Shown here piece after piece: positions 1 through 6,437 of a stretch of DNA of 8,445 nt. The notes beneath the pieces were generated by a model. That model saw nothing but the letters and a program-made list of their open reading frames with translations, did not search any database and was not told where the DNA came from. The translations under genes and the position numbers were made by a program. How positions within the stretch are numbered: position 1 is the first letter of the stretch; each line of letters opens with the position of its first letter. The DNA is from MGOM01 sp035455265 (GTDB lineage Bacteria > Chloroflexota > Anaerolineae > Anaerolineales > E44-bin32), in assembly GCA_035455265.1 (NCBI GenBank), contig DATIFK010000015.1, positions 1-8,445 on the forward strand, written 5' to 3'.

Positions 1-450
1 TATCCGCCGGCGGTCGAGCAGCCGCACTACAACATGCTGGTGCGCAAGGTGGTCGAGACGGACTTGGTGGCGACGGCCGATCGTCTCGGCTTCGGATTGG
101 TGACGTGGAGCCCCCTGCGGTCGGGGCTGCTGTCGGGTAAGTACAACGAGGCCAAGCCGAAGCAGGCGCGCCTGGCGCGCAAGGAGTACAGCTGGCTTTC
201 CGAGGTGTTGACCGAGCAGAACCTGGCGAAGAGTCGTGCGCTGGGGGAGCTGGCCCGCGATCTCGGCGTGAGCCAGGCCCAACTGGCGATCGGTTGGCTG
301 CTCCGGTGGCCCCAGGTATCGAGTGTCATCACCGGCGCGACGGAGTCCGGCCAGCTGGAGGACAACTTGGGCGCCATCGACGTACCGGCGAAACTCACGC
401 CGGCGGTCTTGGCGCGGATCGAGGACATCCTGGCGAACAAGCCGACCTAA
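1..450 (+). CDS. Aldo/keto reductase, C-terminal part (5' end outside window)
   Basis: The reading frame is open from the first base to TAA at 448-450 and gives about 149 residues, roughly the C-terminal half of a typical 310-330 residue aldo/keto reductase. Visible motifs fit the AKR6/Kv-beta-like branch: EQPHYNM near the left edge, then TWSPLRSGLLSGKY, and near the end SSVITGATESGQLEDNL, the segment that contacts the NADPH phosphate in this family. The catalytic Asp, Tyr, Lys and His lie in the missing N-terminal half and cannot be checked. Members are soluble NADPH-dependent reductases of aldehydes and ketones; the substrate cannot be told from this fragment. The gene converges on the patatin gene, with only a heptad-repeat block between them. 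The family call is firm and the subfamily likely. Confidence 0.93.
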   Translation, partial: YPPAVEQPHYNMLVRKVVETDLVATADRLGFGLVTWSPLRSGLLSGKYNEAKPKQARLARKEYSWLSEVLTEQNLAKSRALGELARDLGVSQAQLAIGWLLRWPQVSSVITGATESGQLEDNLGAIDVPAKLTPAVLARIEDILANKPT

Positions 451-453
451 GGA

Positions 454-554
454 CAGTCGTCAGTGATCAGTTGTCAGGGATCAGTCAAGGACCGGACAAC
501 CGATGACTGGCAACAGACCGCTGACAACTGACGAGTGACAACTGACAACTGACA
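454..554. repeat. Inverted heptad-repeat array between convergent genes
   Basis: This block fills nearly all of the gap between the two stop codons. The left arm (454-488) is five 7-mers in register: CAGTCGT, CAGTGAT, CAGTTGT, CAGGGAT, CAGTCAA. The right arm (506-554) is seven 7-mers in the opposite sense: ACTGGCA, ACAGACC, GCTGACA, ACTGACG, AGTGACA, ACTGACA, ACTGACA. The longest perfect pairing I see is 11 bases: TCAGTTGTCAG at 467-477 against CTGACAACTGA at 521-531 or 542-552. The arms could fold into a hairpin in either transcript and act as a bidirectional terminator, but there is no T-run, so that role is inference. Confidence 0.85.
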
Positions 555-561
555 TCTGCTC

Positions 562-1581
562 TCAGGGAAGCCGTCGAGCGTACGGGTACGACGACGCGCC
601 CAGATCGAGGCCTGCCGAGTCGTCGAAGTCGATACGATCGGCGAAAGCCCGGCCGATCTGTTCCAACAACTCGACCGCCCAGGCGGCATCCATCCCGATG
701 GCGCCGACCTCGCGGCCGGGTGGGACCTCCACTCCGAGCAATCGCATGACCTCCATCGTCAGGTCGAGCTGGTAGCGGCGCACGTCGACGCGGCCGGAGA
801 GGCCGTACTCGCGCCGGGTGATGTAGGTCTGCCAATCGCCGGCGTCTTCCAGCAGTTCGCTCAAGACCCAGCCGCCCCACTGAACGATGTTGGCGCGCGG
901 CGCGTCGATGGCGTGCGGCGACCGCCCCGTGCCGAACGTCAGCATGCGAACGGACCCGGCGGTGTACGCCCCGCCGGAGAAGTACAGCGCCTCGACGGCC
1001 GCCTGGAAGCACGGATTGCCCGCCACGCCGACGCCGCCGTCGACCCAGACGTACGGTCGTCCTTCGTAGCTGGCCTGGTGCGGCGGGAAATAGGTCGGCG
1101 CGGCGACGCTCGCCAGGACGGCATCGCGCAGGGAGAGCCGGCCCCAGCGGGCCGCGTTCCCCGGCTGGTCGCGCACGAAGAAGTCGGTGCGACTGGTTTC
1201 GGTGTTCTTGGCGGTGATAAGCACGTCGATCGGCAGATCGTTGAGTGGGACGTGCGCGCCCATCTCCGTCAGGACGCGGCCGATGAAGTCGAGCTTGTAG
1301 CGGTGGTTCCCCCCATTGAGCAGCACCTCCCACCACGGCAGACCCCGGAAGACCTCCTTGGCCAGGTCGCGATAGAGAGCCAGGATGCCGCGGGCACTGA
1401 CCCCGAGGGCCACGCCGGCGGCAATGACCGCCCCGGTCGACGTGCCCGCCGCCATGCTGAAGATGTCCCGGCAACTCTTGCCCAGGCGAGACTCGAGGCG
1501 GATGAGGCAGGCCAACGGGATAATGCCGCGTACCCCGCCGCCGTCGACGGAGAGAATCATCTTCGGGCTGGCGCTGTCCAT
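562..1581 (-). CDS. Patatin-like phospholipase family protein
   Basis: A 339-residue protein of the patatin family, lipid acyl hydrolases that use a Ser-Asp dyad. All hallmarks are present, numbered from the start used here: the oxyanion-hole glycines in DGGGVRG (13-19), the nucleophile elbow GTSTG with Ser48, and the DGG motif with Asp181 (in VWVDGGVG). MLTFGTG further on is also typical. I see no signal peptide or membrane segment, so it is probably cytoplasmic or peripheral. The frame stays open upstream to an ATG at 1689, but that stretch translates heptad repeats and lacks a ribosome site. The ATG at 1581 follows GGGAGGAGG by three bases and is a better start. The gene diverges from the PBP gene. 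Patatins serve lipid turnover, virulence or defence; nothing here selects among these. Confidence 0.93.
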   Translation of the reverse strand: MDSASPKMILSVDGGGVRGIIPLACLIRLESRLGKSCRDIFSMAAGTSTGAVIAAGVALGVSARGILALYRDLAKEVFRGLPWWEVLLNGGNHRYKLDFIGRVLTEMGAHVPLNDLPIDVLITAKNTETSRTDFFVRDQPGNAARWGRLSLRDAVLASVAAPTYFPPHQASYEGRPYVWVDGGVGVAGNPCFQAAVEALYFSGGAYTAGSVRMLTFGTGRSPHAIDAPRANIVQWGGWVLSELLEDAGDWQTYITRREYGLSGRVDVRRYQLDLTMEVMRLLGVEVPPGREVGAIGMDAAWAVELLEQIGRAFADRIDFDDSAGLDLGASSYPYARRLP

Positions 1582-1584
1582 GAA

Positions 1585-1593
1585 CCTCCTCCC
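1585..1593 (-). promoter_or_regulatory. Shine-Dalgarno site setting the patatin start
   Basis: Read on the minus strand, this is GGGAGGAGG followed by TTC and then ATG at 1581. It is the strongest ribosome-binding site in the window, and it argues against the upstream in-frame ATG at 1689. Confidence 0.8.
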
Positions 1594-1606
1594 GCGTTCG
1601 CCGGGG

Positions 1607-1612
1607 ATTATA
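1607..1612 (-). promoter_or_regulatory. -10 box (TATAAT) for the patatin gene
   Basis: The minus strand reads a perfect TATAAT, rare in DNA this GC-rich, 25 bases upstream of the patatin ATG. A start about seven bases downstream would give a leader of roughly 18-20 bases that includes the Shine-Dalgarno site. No good -35 box lies 16-18 bases upstream; that stretch is G/C-rich. The heptad block begins about 30 bases further upstream, so an activator or other sigma factor might be involved. Confidence 0.55.
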
Positions 1613-1643
1613 GATGAGCCCGCGCTCAGCCCGCCCCTCGGAG

Positions 1644-1671
1644 TTTCCAATTGCCAGTCGCCAGTTCCCAG
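1644..1671 (-). repeat. Left arm of the divergent-region heptad repeat
   Basis: Four 7-mers in register on the plus strand: TTTCCAA, TTGCCAG, TCGCCAG, TTCCCAG. On the minus strand they read as degenerate CTGGNNA units, the same family as the 1712-1809 array but in opposite orientation. About 40 non-repeat bases separate the two arms. The upstream in-frame extension of the patatin ORF would translate this arm (residues such as LGTGDWQLE), a sign that it is not coding. Confidence 0.7.
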
Positions 1672-1711
1672 TCGGGTACGATCGACCAAACCACTGGAAG
1701 GCCCAACTCTA

Positions 1712-1809
<98 letters not shown>

Positions 1810-1869
1810 GAGACCCTTCAGCTGTAGGTTGTGAGCCCAGATAGACGAGTCACTCCTTGTCGCCTCAGG

Positions 1870-1875
1870 TAGAAT
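1870..1875 (+). promoter_or_regulatory. Candidate -10 box (TAGAAT) for a leaderless PBP mRNA
   Basis: TAGAAT sits six bases before the ATG at 1882, so the usual start distance would put the first transcribed base at or next to the A of ATG. No convincing Shine-Dalgarno site precedes this ATG, which fits leaderless translation. The -35 candidate at 17-base spacing (GAGTCA, 1847-1852) matches consensus poorly. The same bases AGGTAGAAT might instead act as a weak ribosome site. Confidence 0.35.
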
Positions 1876-1881
1876 CATGCC

Positions 1882-4773
1882 ATGCCCGCCGCCTCGGTGG
1901 CCCTGCGCTCCCGGCGCCGCCGCCGCGCGAACCGACCGGCTCCGCGGACTCTGCGCACGCTGCGTACCGTCGGTTTGATCACCGTCACAGCGGCGACGCT
2001 GCTCCTCGGCGCCGGCTTCACGTCCCTGGCCAACACCTACCTCAAGGCCGCCGCCGATCTTCCGAGCGCGGCGGCGCTGCCGAGCCGTTTCGGCCCGGTC
2101 GGGCAGGAGTCGTTTCGGCCGGCGCGGCTCTTCGATCGGACCGGCCGTGTGCTGTTGTTCGAACTGATCCACCCGCTGGCGGCGACGCGACGATGGCAGC
2201 CGCTCAGGGCGATGCCGACCGTGATGGCCGACGCGACCATCGCCGCCCTCGACCCGACCTTTCGCAGCGACCGAGGGGTTCCTCCGGGAGGCATCGGCGG
2301 GCCCCTGCTGGCCGTCTTCACTGGAAATCCGGCACCCGACCAGGCGGCAACGCTCACCGAGAGACTCGTCGAACAGACGTTGACGACCCCGGAAGATCTG
2401 CAGCGTTCGGCCGCGGCTCGCAGCTTTCGTGTGGCTTTGCTGGCGGGCGAAGCGGCCCGGCTCTATTCCCCGGATCAGATTCTGGAATGGTTTCTCAACT
2501 CCGCCGATTTTGGGCAGTTGGCCTTCGGCGTGGACGCCGCCGCCCTGGTCTACTTCGGCAAACACGCCGACGCGTTGACCCTGGCCGAGGCGGCGATGTT
2601 GGCTTCCCTGCCGGCGCATCCTCATGAGAATCCCGTCGAGGATCCCGCGGCCGCGGAAGCCAACCGCGTCGATGTGTTGAGGGCAATGCAACGGCTGGGC
2701 TGGTTGACGCGTGCCCAGGCCGAGGGGGCTGCCGGCGAAACGGTGACGGTACGCGGCGCCGAGGCGCGGCAGGCGCTGGACCGACTCGGGTTCGTCGTTC
2801 GGGCGTGGGACGAATTGAAGAGTCGCCTCGGCCCGGGCCTTTCTCTGCAGGGTGGGCTGACGGTCCTGACGACTCTCGACACCGATTTGCAGGTCCAAAC
2901 AGATTGTGTGGTGCGAACTCAGTTGGCTCGGCTGGCCACTGGTGATCCAGCGGCCGTCGAGCCGGCGGCCGACGGCTCGGCGTGCATTGCCGCGGGTCTG
3001 CTGCCGCTTCTCCGCCCGGGGGATACGCGCGTCGACCACGGGGTTGACCGGGCGGCGGCGGTCGTGCTCGACACGACGACGGGGGAGATCCTGGCCCTCA
3101 GCGGCCCGTCGGAAGAGATGCGGCCCGGCGGGACAGCCTTCGATCCGTTCATCTACCTGACTGCCTTTGCCGAGGGCTACACACCGGCGACGATGGTGAT
3201 CGACGCACCCACCGGCATCGGAGCCCCGGCAGCCGTCAGTGTCCACGGGCCCACCCGGATGCGATTGGCCCTGGCCAACAGTTACCCCTATGCCACGGCG
3301 CGCGTTCTGACGCTGGCCGGCGCCGACAACGTGACGCGCACGGCGGCGCAAATGGGACTGATGTCCATCGATCCGTCGGACGCAACCGGGTGGACGGAAC
3401 TTTCGTCGGGGGATCTGGCCGCGTCGCTGACGGAGATGAGCTACGGCTACGCCGCTCTGGCCAATCGAGGTGTGCTCCATGGTGTGTTGGGGCCGGAGGG
3501 CCCGCAGACGTTGGCGCCCTATCTGGTGCAGAGCGTCCTTGGACCGGACGGCGGGATCCTGTACACGGCGCAGACAGGTTCGCGCGTGGTCGTGAGCGAC
3601 TCGCTGGCGTACCTTATGGACGACGTCCTTTCGGATGAGGCCGCGCGCGGGCTCGGCTACGGTCAAGGTAGCCCATTGGACATCGGTCGTCCGGCCGGTG
3701 TACAGGTCGGCCAGACATCGACGGGGGCGGACAACTGGGCCCTTGGTTTCACGCCCAGCCGAGTGGTCGGGGTGCGAGTGGGAAACGCGGACGGCGAACG
3801 GATGGAAGGCGTCAATGCCCTCAACGGCGCGGCCCCGATCTGGCAGGCATTGCTGCGGTACGCTACGCGCGCTCTCCCTCCGGCCGGTTGGGATGCGCCG
3901 GCGGGGATCTCGTTTGTCGACGTGTGCGACCCCTCCGGCTACCTGCCGACGCCTTATTGCCCGGATGTCGTGCGCGAGGTCTTTCTGGCGGGGACGGAAC
4001 CCACCCATGTCGATACCTTCTACCAGCCCTACCAGATCAACCGCGAGACGGGCAAGCTGGCGACCCTCTTCACGCCTCCCGACCTGATCGAGGATCGCAT
4101 CTTCTTCGTTCCGCCTCCCGAGGCGGAACCGTGGGCGCGCCAGGCGGGGATCGAGACTCCGCCGACGGAGTACGACACCTATGCCCCGCCCCCCGGCAGC
4201 CCGGAGGTCGCGCTGACCTCGCCCGAACCATTTGCGCTCGTTCGGGGGAGGGTTGTCCTTCGCGGCAGCGCGGAAGGTGACGGCTTCGACGTCTACCGTT
4301 TGCGCTACGGCGAGGGCCTCAATCCGCGGGCCTGGGTGCAGGTCGGGGAAGACGGCAATCGCCCCGTCCACGCGGCGACGCTCGGCACGTGGGACACGCA
4401 GGGCCTGGACGGGCTGTACACGCTCCAACTGATGGTTGTGCGCGAGGACGGCGCGGTCGAGGCGGCCTACGTGCCGGTGACGATCGACAATGTCGCGCCG
4501 GAGGTGAATCTCGTGCTGCCGGCGGCCGGCTCGGTGTACACCTGGCCCGAAACGACCGAGGTGTTGATGCAGGTCGAAGTCAGCGACGCCAATGGCGTCG
4601 GGCACGTCGAGTTCTACATGGACGGGAAGCGCATCAGCACCGTCACCGAAGCGCCGTGGTCTTTCCGCTGGCTGGTGGGCGCCGCCGGGCGGCACACCCT
4701 TCAGGCGCGCGTGACGGACGCGGCCGGGAACATCGGCGAAAGCCAGTCGCTAGAGATCATCGTGGAACGCTAA
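1882..4773 (+). CDS. Class A penicillin-binding protein homologue, probably a catalytically dead pseudoenzyme
   Basis: A 963-residue protein with class A PBP architecture: an Arg-rich cytoplasmic start, one membrane anchor (about 30-50), a GT51 domain (about 80-260), a transpeptidase domain (about 340-660), then a Pro-rich region with paired cysteines and two Ig-like modules (about 774-868 and 870-963). Functional relatives polymerise and cross-link peptidoglycan outside the membrane. Structural motifs survive: ILEWFLN (200-206), YFGK, LTLAEAAMLASLP, TTLDTDLQ, NWALGFTP, VVGVRVGN. The catalytic ones do not. The GT51 Glu aligns with Leu123, STITQQ with ATLTER (156-161), and the RKxxE Glu with Val184. 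The SxxK motif is TAFD (418-421), SxN is SYP (467-469), and KTGT is QTST (611-614). The frame is unbroken, so this is more likely a scaffold or regulator than a decayed gene. The family is firm; inactivity is inference by eye alignment. Confidence 0.9.
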   Translation: MPAASVALRSRRRRRANRPAPRTLRTLRTVGLITVTAATLLLGAGFTSLANTYLKAAADLPSAAALPSRFGPVGQESFRPARLFDRTGRVLLFELIHPLAATRRWQPLRAMPTVMADATIAALDPTFRSDRGVPPGGIGGPLLAVFTGNPAPDQAATLTERLVEQTLTTPEDLQRSAAARSFRVALLAGEAARLYSPDQILEWFLNSADFGQLAFGVDAAALVYFGKHADALTLAEAAMLASLPAHPHENPVEDPAAAEANRVDVLRAMQRLGWLTRAQAEGAAGETVTVRGAEARQALDRLGFVVRAWDELKSRLGPGLSLQGGLTVLTTLDTDLQVQTDCVVRTQLARLATGDPAAVEPAADGSACIAAGLLPLLRPGDTRVDHGVDRAAAVVLDTTTGEILALSGPSEEMRPGGTAFDPFIYLTAFAEGYTPATMVIDAPTGIGAPAAVSVHGPTRMRLALANSYPYATARVLTLAGADNVTRTAAQMGLMSIDPSDATGWTELSSGDLAASLTEMSYGYAALANRGVLHGVLGPEGPQTLAPYLVQSVLGPDGGILYTAQTGSRVVVSDSLAYLMDDVLSDEAARGLGYGQGSPLDIGRPAGVQVGQTSTGADNWALGFTPSRVVGVRVGNADGERMEGVNALNGAAPIWQALLRYATRALPPAGWDAPAGISFVDVCDPSGYLPTPYCPDVVREVFLAGTEPTHVDTFYQPYQINRETGKLATLFTPPDLIEDRIFFVPPPEAEPWARQAGIETPPTEYDTYAPPPGSPEVALTSPEPFALVRGRVVLRGSAEGDGFDVYRLRYGEGLNPRAWVQVGEDGNRPVHAATLGTWDTQGLDGLYTLQLMVVREDGAVEAAYVPVTIDNVAPEVNLVLPAAGSVYTWPETTEVLMQVEVSDANGVGHVEFYMDGKRISTVTEAPWSFRWLVGAAGRHTLQARVTDAAGNIGESQSLEIIVER

Positions 4774-4775
4774 AC

Positions 4776-4798
4776 GCAGGATTGCGCCGTTCGCCTGC
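4776..4798. terminator. Weak hairpin in the 25-base convergent gap
   Basis: GCAGG (4776-4780) and CCTGC (4794-4798) can pair around a 13-base loop, between the PBP stop and the cytochrome stop. The stem is short and no T-run follows on either strand. It is the only candidate terminator in this very tight convergent junction. Confidence 0.2.
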
Positions 4799-5401
4799 CT
4801 ACGACCCGGCGAAGGCGTGGCACCTCTGGCAGACGGCTTCCGCAACCGACTGCGACAGGTAGGCCATTTGCGGATCGCCTCCCGGCCCATGGGAGGAATG
4901 GCAATCCACGCAGCCGGCGGCCTGGCGCCCGGCGCGCGCCTGCCACAGGGGCAGGAACGCGTGGAAGTGGTTGTTGAAGTCGCGGTTGGATTCCACCCCC
5001 CGATGGCATTTCAGACAATGGTCGTCGCTGACCGGCATGGTCGTGACGGCCGGATCGTGATACTTCCCTGAACGGTAGGCGAGAAGGTCGGGCAAGGCCA
5101 CGGTCGTCATGGCGGCAAGACGGCCCGTCACGCCGGCCCCGCTGTGGCATTGGATGCAGGTCACTTGTTGGGCGGCGTGGGAGGTAGCCAGATCGACCGG
5201 AGCGGCCAGGGACTGCTCGTAGAACTTCGTCTCAGGCTGGGTGTGGCAGGATGCGCAGAAGGAATCGCGGTTCTCCAGGTGGGCGGCATAGGCGACCGTT
5301 GCGCCGGCAGCGGAGAGAGCGAAGGTGGCGCCAATCAGGGCGGGAGTCAGCCACAACGAGCGGGTCTTTCGAGATGCCGAACGTGCGGTACGGCTGGGCA
5401 T
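4799..5401 (-). CDS. Membrane-anchored pentaheme c-type cytochrome (NapC/NirT-like)
   Basis: A 200-residue multiheme cytochrome. A basic N-terminus and one hydrophobic segment (about 18-40) form an anchor or uncleaved signal. The rest would lie outside the membrane. Five CXXCH heme-binding motifs are visible: CASCH (49-53), CIQCH (82-86), CLKCH (129-133), CVDCH (164-168) and CQRCH (191-195). Extra histidines, for example in NNHFHAF (143-149), could serve as axial ligands. Size and anchor resemble NapC/NirT/NrfH quinol-linked electron carriers, but no terminal reductase or cytochrome-maturation gene lies in the window, so the partner is unknown. GGGAG lies five bases before the ATG. It is cotranscriptional in direction with the dehydrogenase, 124 bases downstream. 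The heme count is certain; the subfamily is tentative. Confidence 0.9.
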   Translation of the reverse strand: MPSRTARSASRKTRSLWLTPALIGATFALSAAGATVAYAAHLENRDSFCASCHTQPETKFYEQSLAAPVDLATSHAAQQVTCIQCHSGAGVTGRLAAMTTVALPDLLAYRSGKYHDPAVTTMPVSDDHCLKCHRGVESNRDFNNHFHAFLPLWQARAGRQAAGCVDCHSSHGPGGDPQMAYLSQSVAEAVCQRCHAFAGS

Positions 5402-5444
5402 GGTGGCTCCCGAGGGGATACGGGGGGCTACTGTAGGTGAGGCA

Positions 5445-5461
5445 GGTTAACCAAGGCTTGG
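5445..5461. promoter_or_regulatory. Two overlapping small palindromes upstream of the cytochrome gene
   Basis: GGTTAACC (5445-5452) overlaps CCAAGGCTTGG (5451-5461) in the 124-base gap between the dehydrogenase and the cytochrome gene, 44-60 bases upstream of the cytochrome ATG. Their position would suit a small operator. I see no convincing -35/-10 pair beside them, and palindromes this short can arise by chance. Confidence 0.2.
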
Positions 5462-5525
5462 AAGCGGAGAAGCCGTCGGTGAGCGGATCGCCCCCAGCGC
5501 GACGACGGGCGAAGGAGACCTGGCG

Positions 5526-6341
5526 CTAGGTCTCGTATCGCTCAGCCACCTGGCCCGAAGCGCTGTGTTCGAGGAGTTCCCGATGGGCGGCGTCCACCCG
5601 GTGGAGCAGTTCTGGATCGTCCAGGGCCGGAACGCAGACGACCTCTCCCAGTTGCAACCCGGCCAGTGAGGCCTCGACGCACGCCTCCGGGGTCATGATG
5701 CTGCCGCCCGGCAGGCGGGACGGGTCCACGCCCATCCGCTCGTGGAACTCGGTGCGCACCAGACCTGGGCACAGGGCCTGCACGCGGACGCCGGTGTCTC
5801 GCAGCTCGCTGTTCAGGATGCGGGTGAACGTGACGACGTAGGCCTTGGTCGCGGCGTAGGTGGCGCGTCCGGGTAGCGGCGGGGTCGGCAGCGCCGCGCT
5901 GAAGGCCAGGCGCGAGGCGACGTTGATGATGTCCCCACGGCCGCGGCTGATCATTCCTGGGAGCGCGGCTCGCGTCAGGCGGGTCACCGCCAATGCCTGC
6001 AGGCGAAGGAGCTCCTCGGCCCGATCGGCGTCGAGTTGGATGAAGGGCATGTAGGCGCCGAAGCCCGCATTGTTGATGAGCATCCCCAATCGGTCGTCGG
6101 CGGCCAGGCGCGCTTCGACGCGGCGGAGCTGTTCGGGGGCGGTCAGGTCGGCGACAAGGACTTCGACCTCGACCGGGTGGGCGGCCCGCAGGTCGCCGGC
6201 GAGGGCCTCCAGCCGCTCCCGGCGGCGGGCGACCAGGATGAGGCGAGCGAAGTCTCGCGCCAGCCGCCGGGCAAAGGCGGCCCCGAGGCCGGACGAGGCG
6301 CCGGTCACAAGGGCGGATGAGTCGGTCGCTGCTGGTTTCAT
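5526..6341 (-). CDS. Short-chain dehydrogenase/reductase (DltE-like classical SDR)
   Basis: A 271-residue NAD(P)-dependent oxidoreductase of the classical SDR family, with a Rossmann fold and no signal peptide, so cytoplasmic. The cofactor motif TGASSGLG is at 13-20, NNAG at 90-93, catalytic Ser143 in NVAS, and Tyr162 with Lys166 in YAATK. Arginines after the second strand (LVARRRERL) favour NADPH. Overall similarity is to DltE/YqjQ-type SDRs, whose substrates are mostly unknown. Two oddities: the position normally held by the tetrad Asn is Gln115, and the Ser-Tyr spacing is 19 residues rather than the usual 13 or so, from a Pro-rich insertion near 150-158. GGAGGTGAG just before the ATG supports the start. 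The family is certain; the substrate is not. Confidence 0.94.
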   Translation of the reverse strand: MKPAATDSSALVTGASSGLGAAFARRLARDFARLILVARRRERLEALAGDLRAAHPVEVEVLVADLTAPEQLRRVEARLAADDRLGMLINNAGFGAYMPFIQLDADRAEELLRLQALAVTRLTRAALPGMISRGRGDIINVASRLAFSAALPTPPLPGRATYAATKAYVVTFTRILNSELRDTGVRVQALCPGLVRTEFHERMGVDPSRLPGGSIMTPEACVEASLAGLQLGEVVCVPALDDPELLHRVDAAHRELLEHSASGQVAERYET

Positions 6342-6380
6342 CCCTCACCTCCGAGGCCGAAACTTGCGGGATTCATCAAA

Positions 6381-6411
6381 CCTCGCGGGACGCTCTTAGC
6401 GTCCCGCGAGG
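6381..6411 (-). terminator. Perfect 14-bp hairpin after the lipoprotein gene
   Basis: CCTCGCGGGACGCT (6381-6394) and its exact complement (6398-6411) enclose a three-base loop. On the minus strand the hairpin starts 27 bases after the lipoprotein stop and is followed by TTTGAT, a poor T-run. It most likely ends or attenuates transcription from that gene before the dehydrogenase, whose start lies 39 bases further on. A REP-like dispersed palindrome is the alternative. Confidence 0.6.
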
Positions 6412-6437
6412 CGGTAGGGCCCGGTTTGGATCTCCTG

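Noticed and set aside
562..1581. Patatin as a CBASS-type (CapV) anti-phage effector
   Set aside because: No cyclic-nucleotide synthase, Cap2/Cap3 or other defence gene lies within the window; a generic patatin is the safer call.
913..1617. 234-codon plus-strand frame opposite the patatin gene
   Set aside because: It is Arg/Ala/Asp-rich shadow sequence without motifs; the opposite strand carries the complete patatin signature.
1582..1689. N-terminal extension of the patatin gene from the ATG at 1689
   Set aside because: It translates heptad repeats, covers the TATAAT box, and lacks a ribosome site; the ATG at 1581 has a very strong one.
1882..4773. PBP gene as a pseudogene
   Set aside because: The frame is intact over 963 codons, with membrane anchor, structural motifs and C-terminal modules preserved; only catalytic positions differ.
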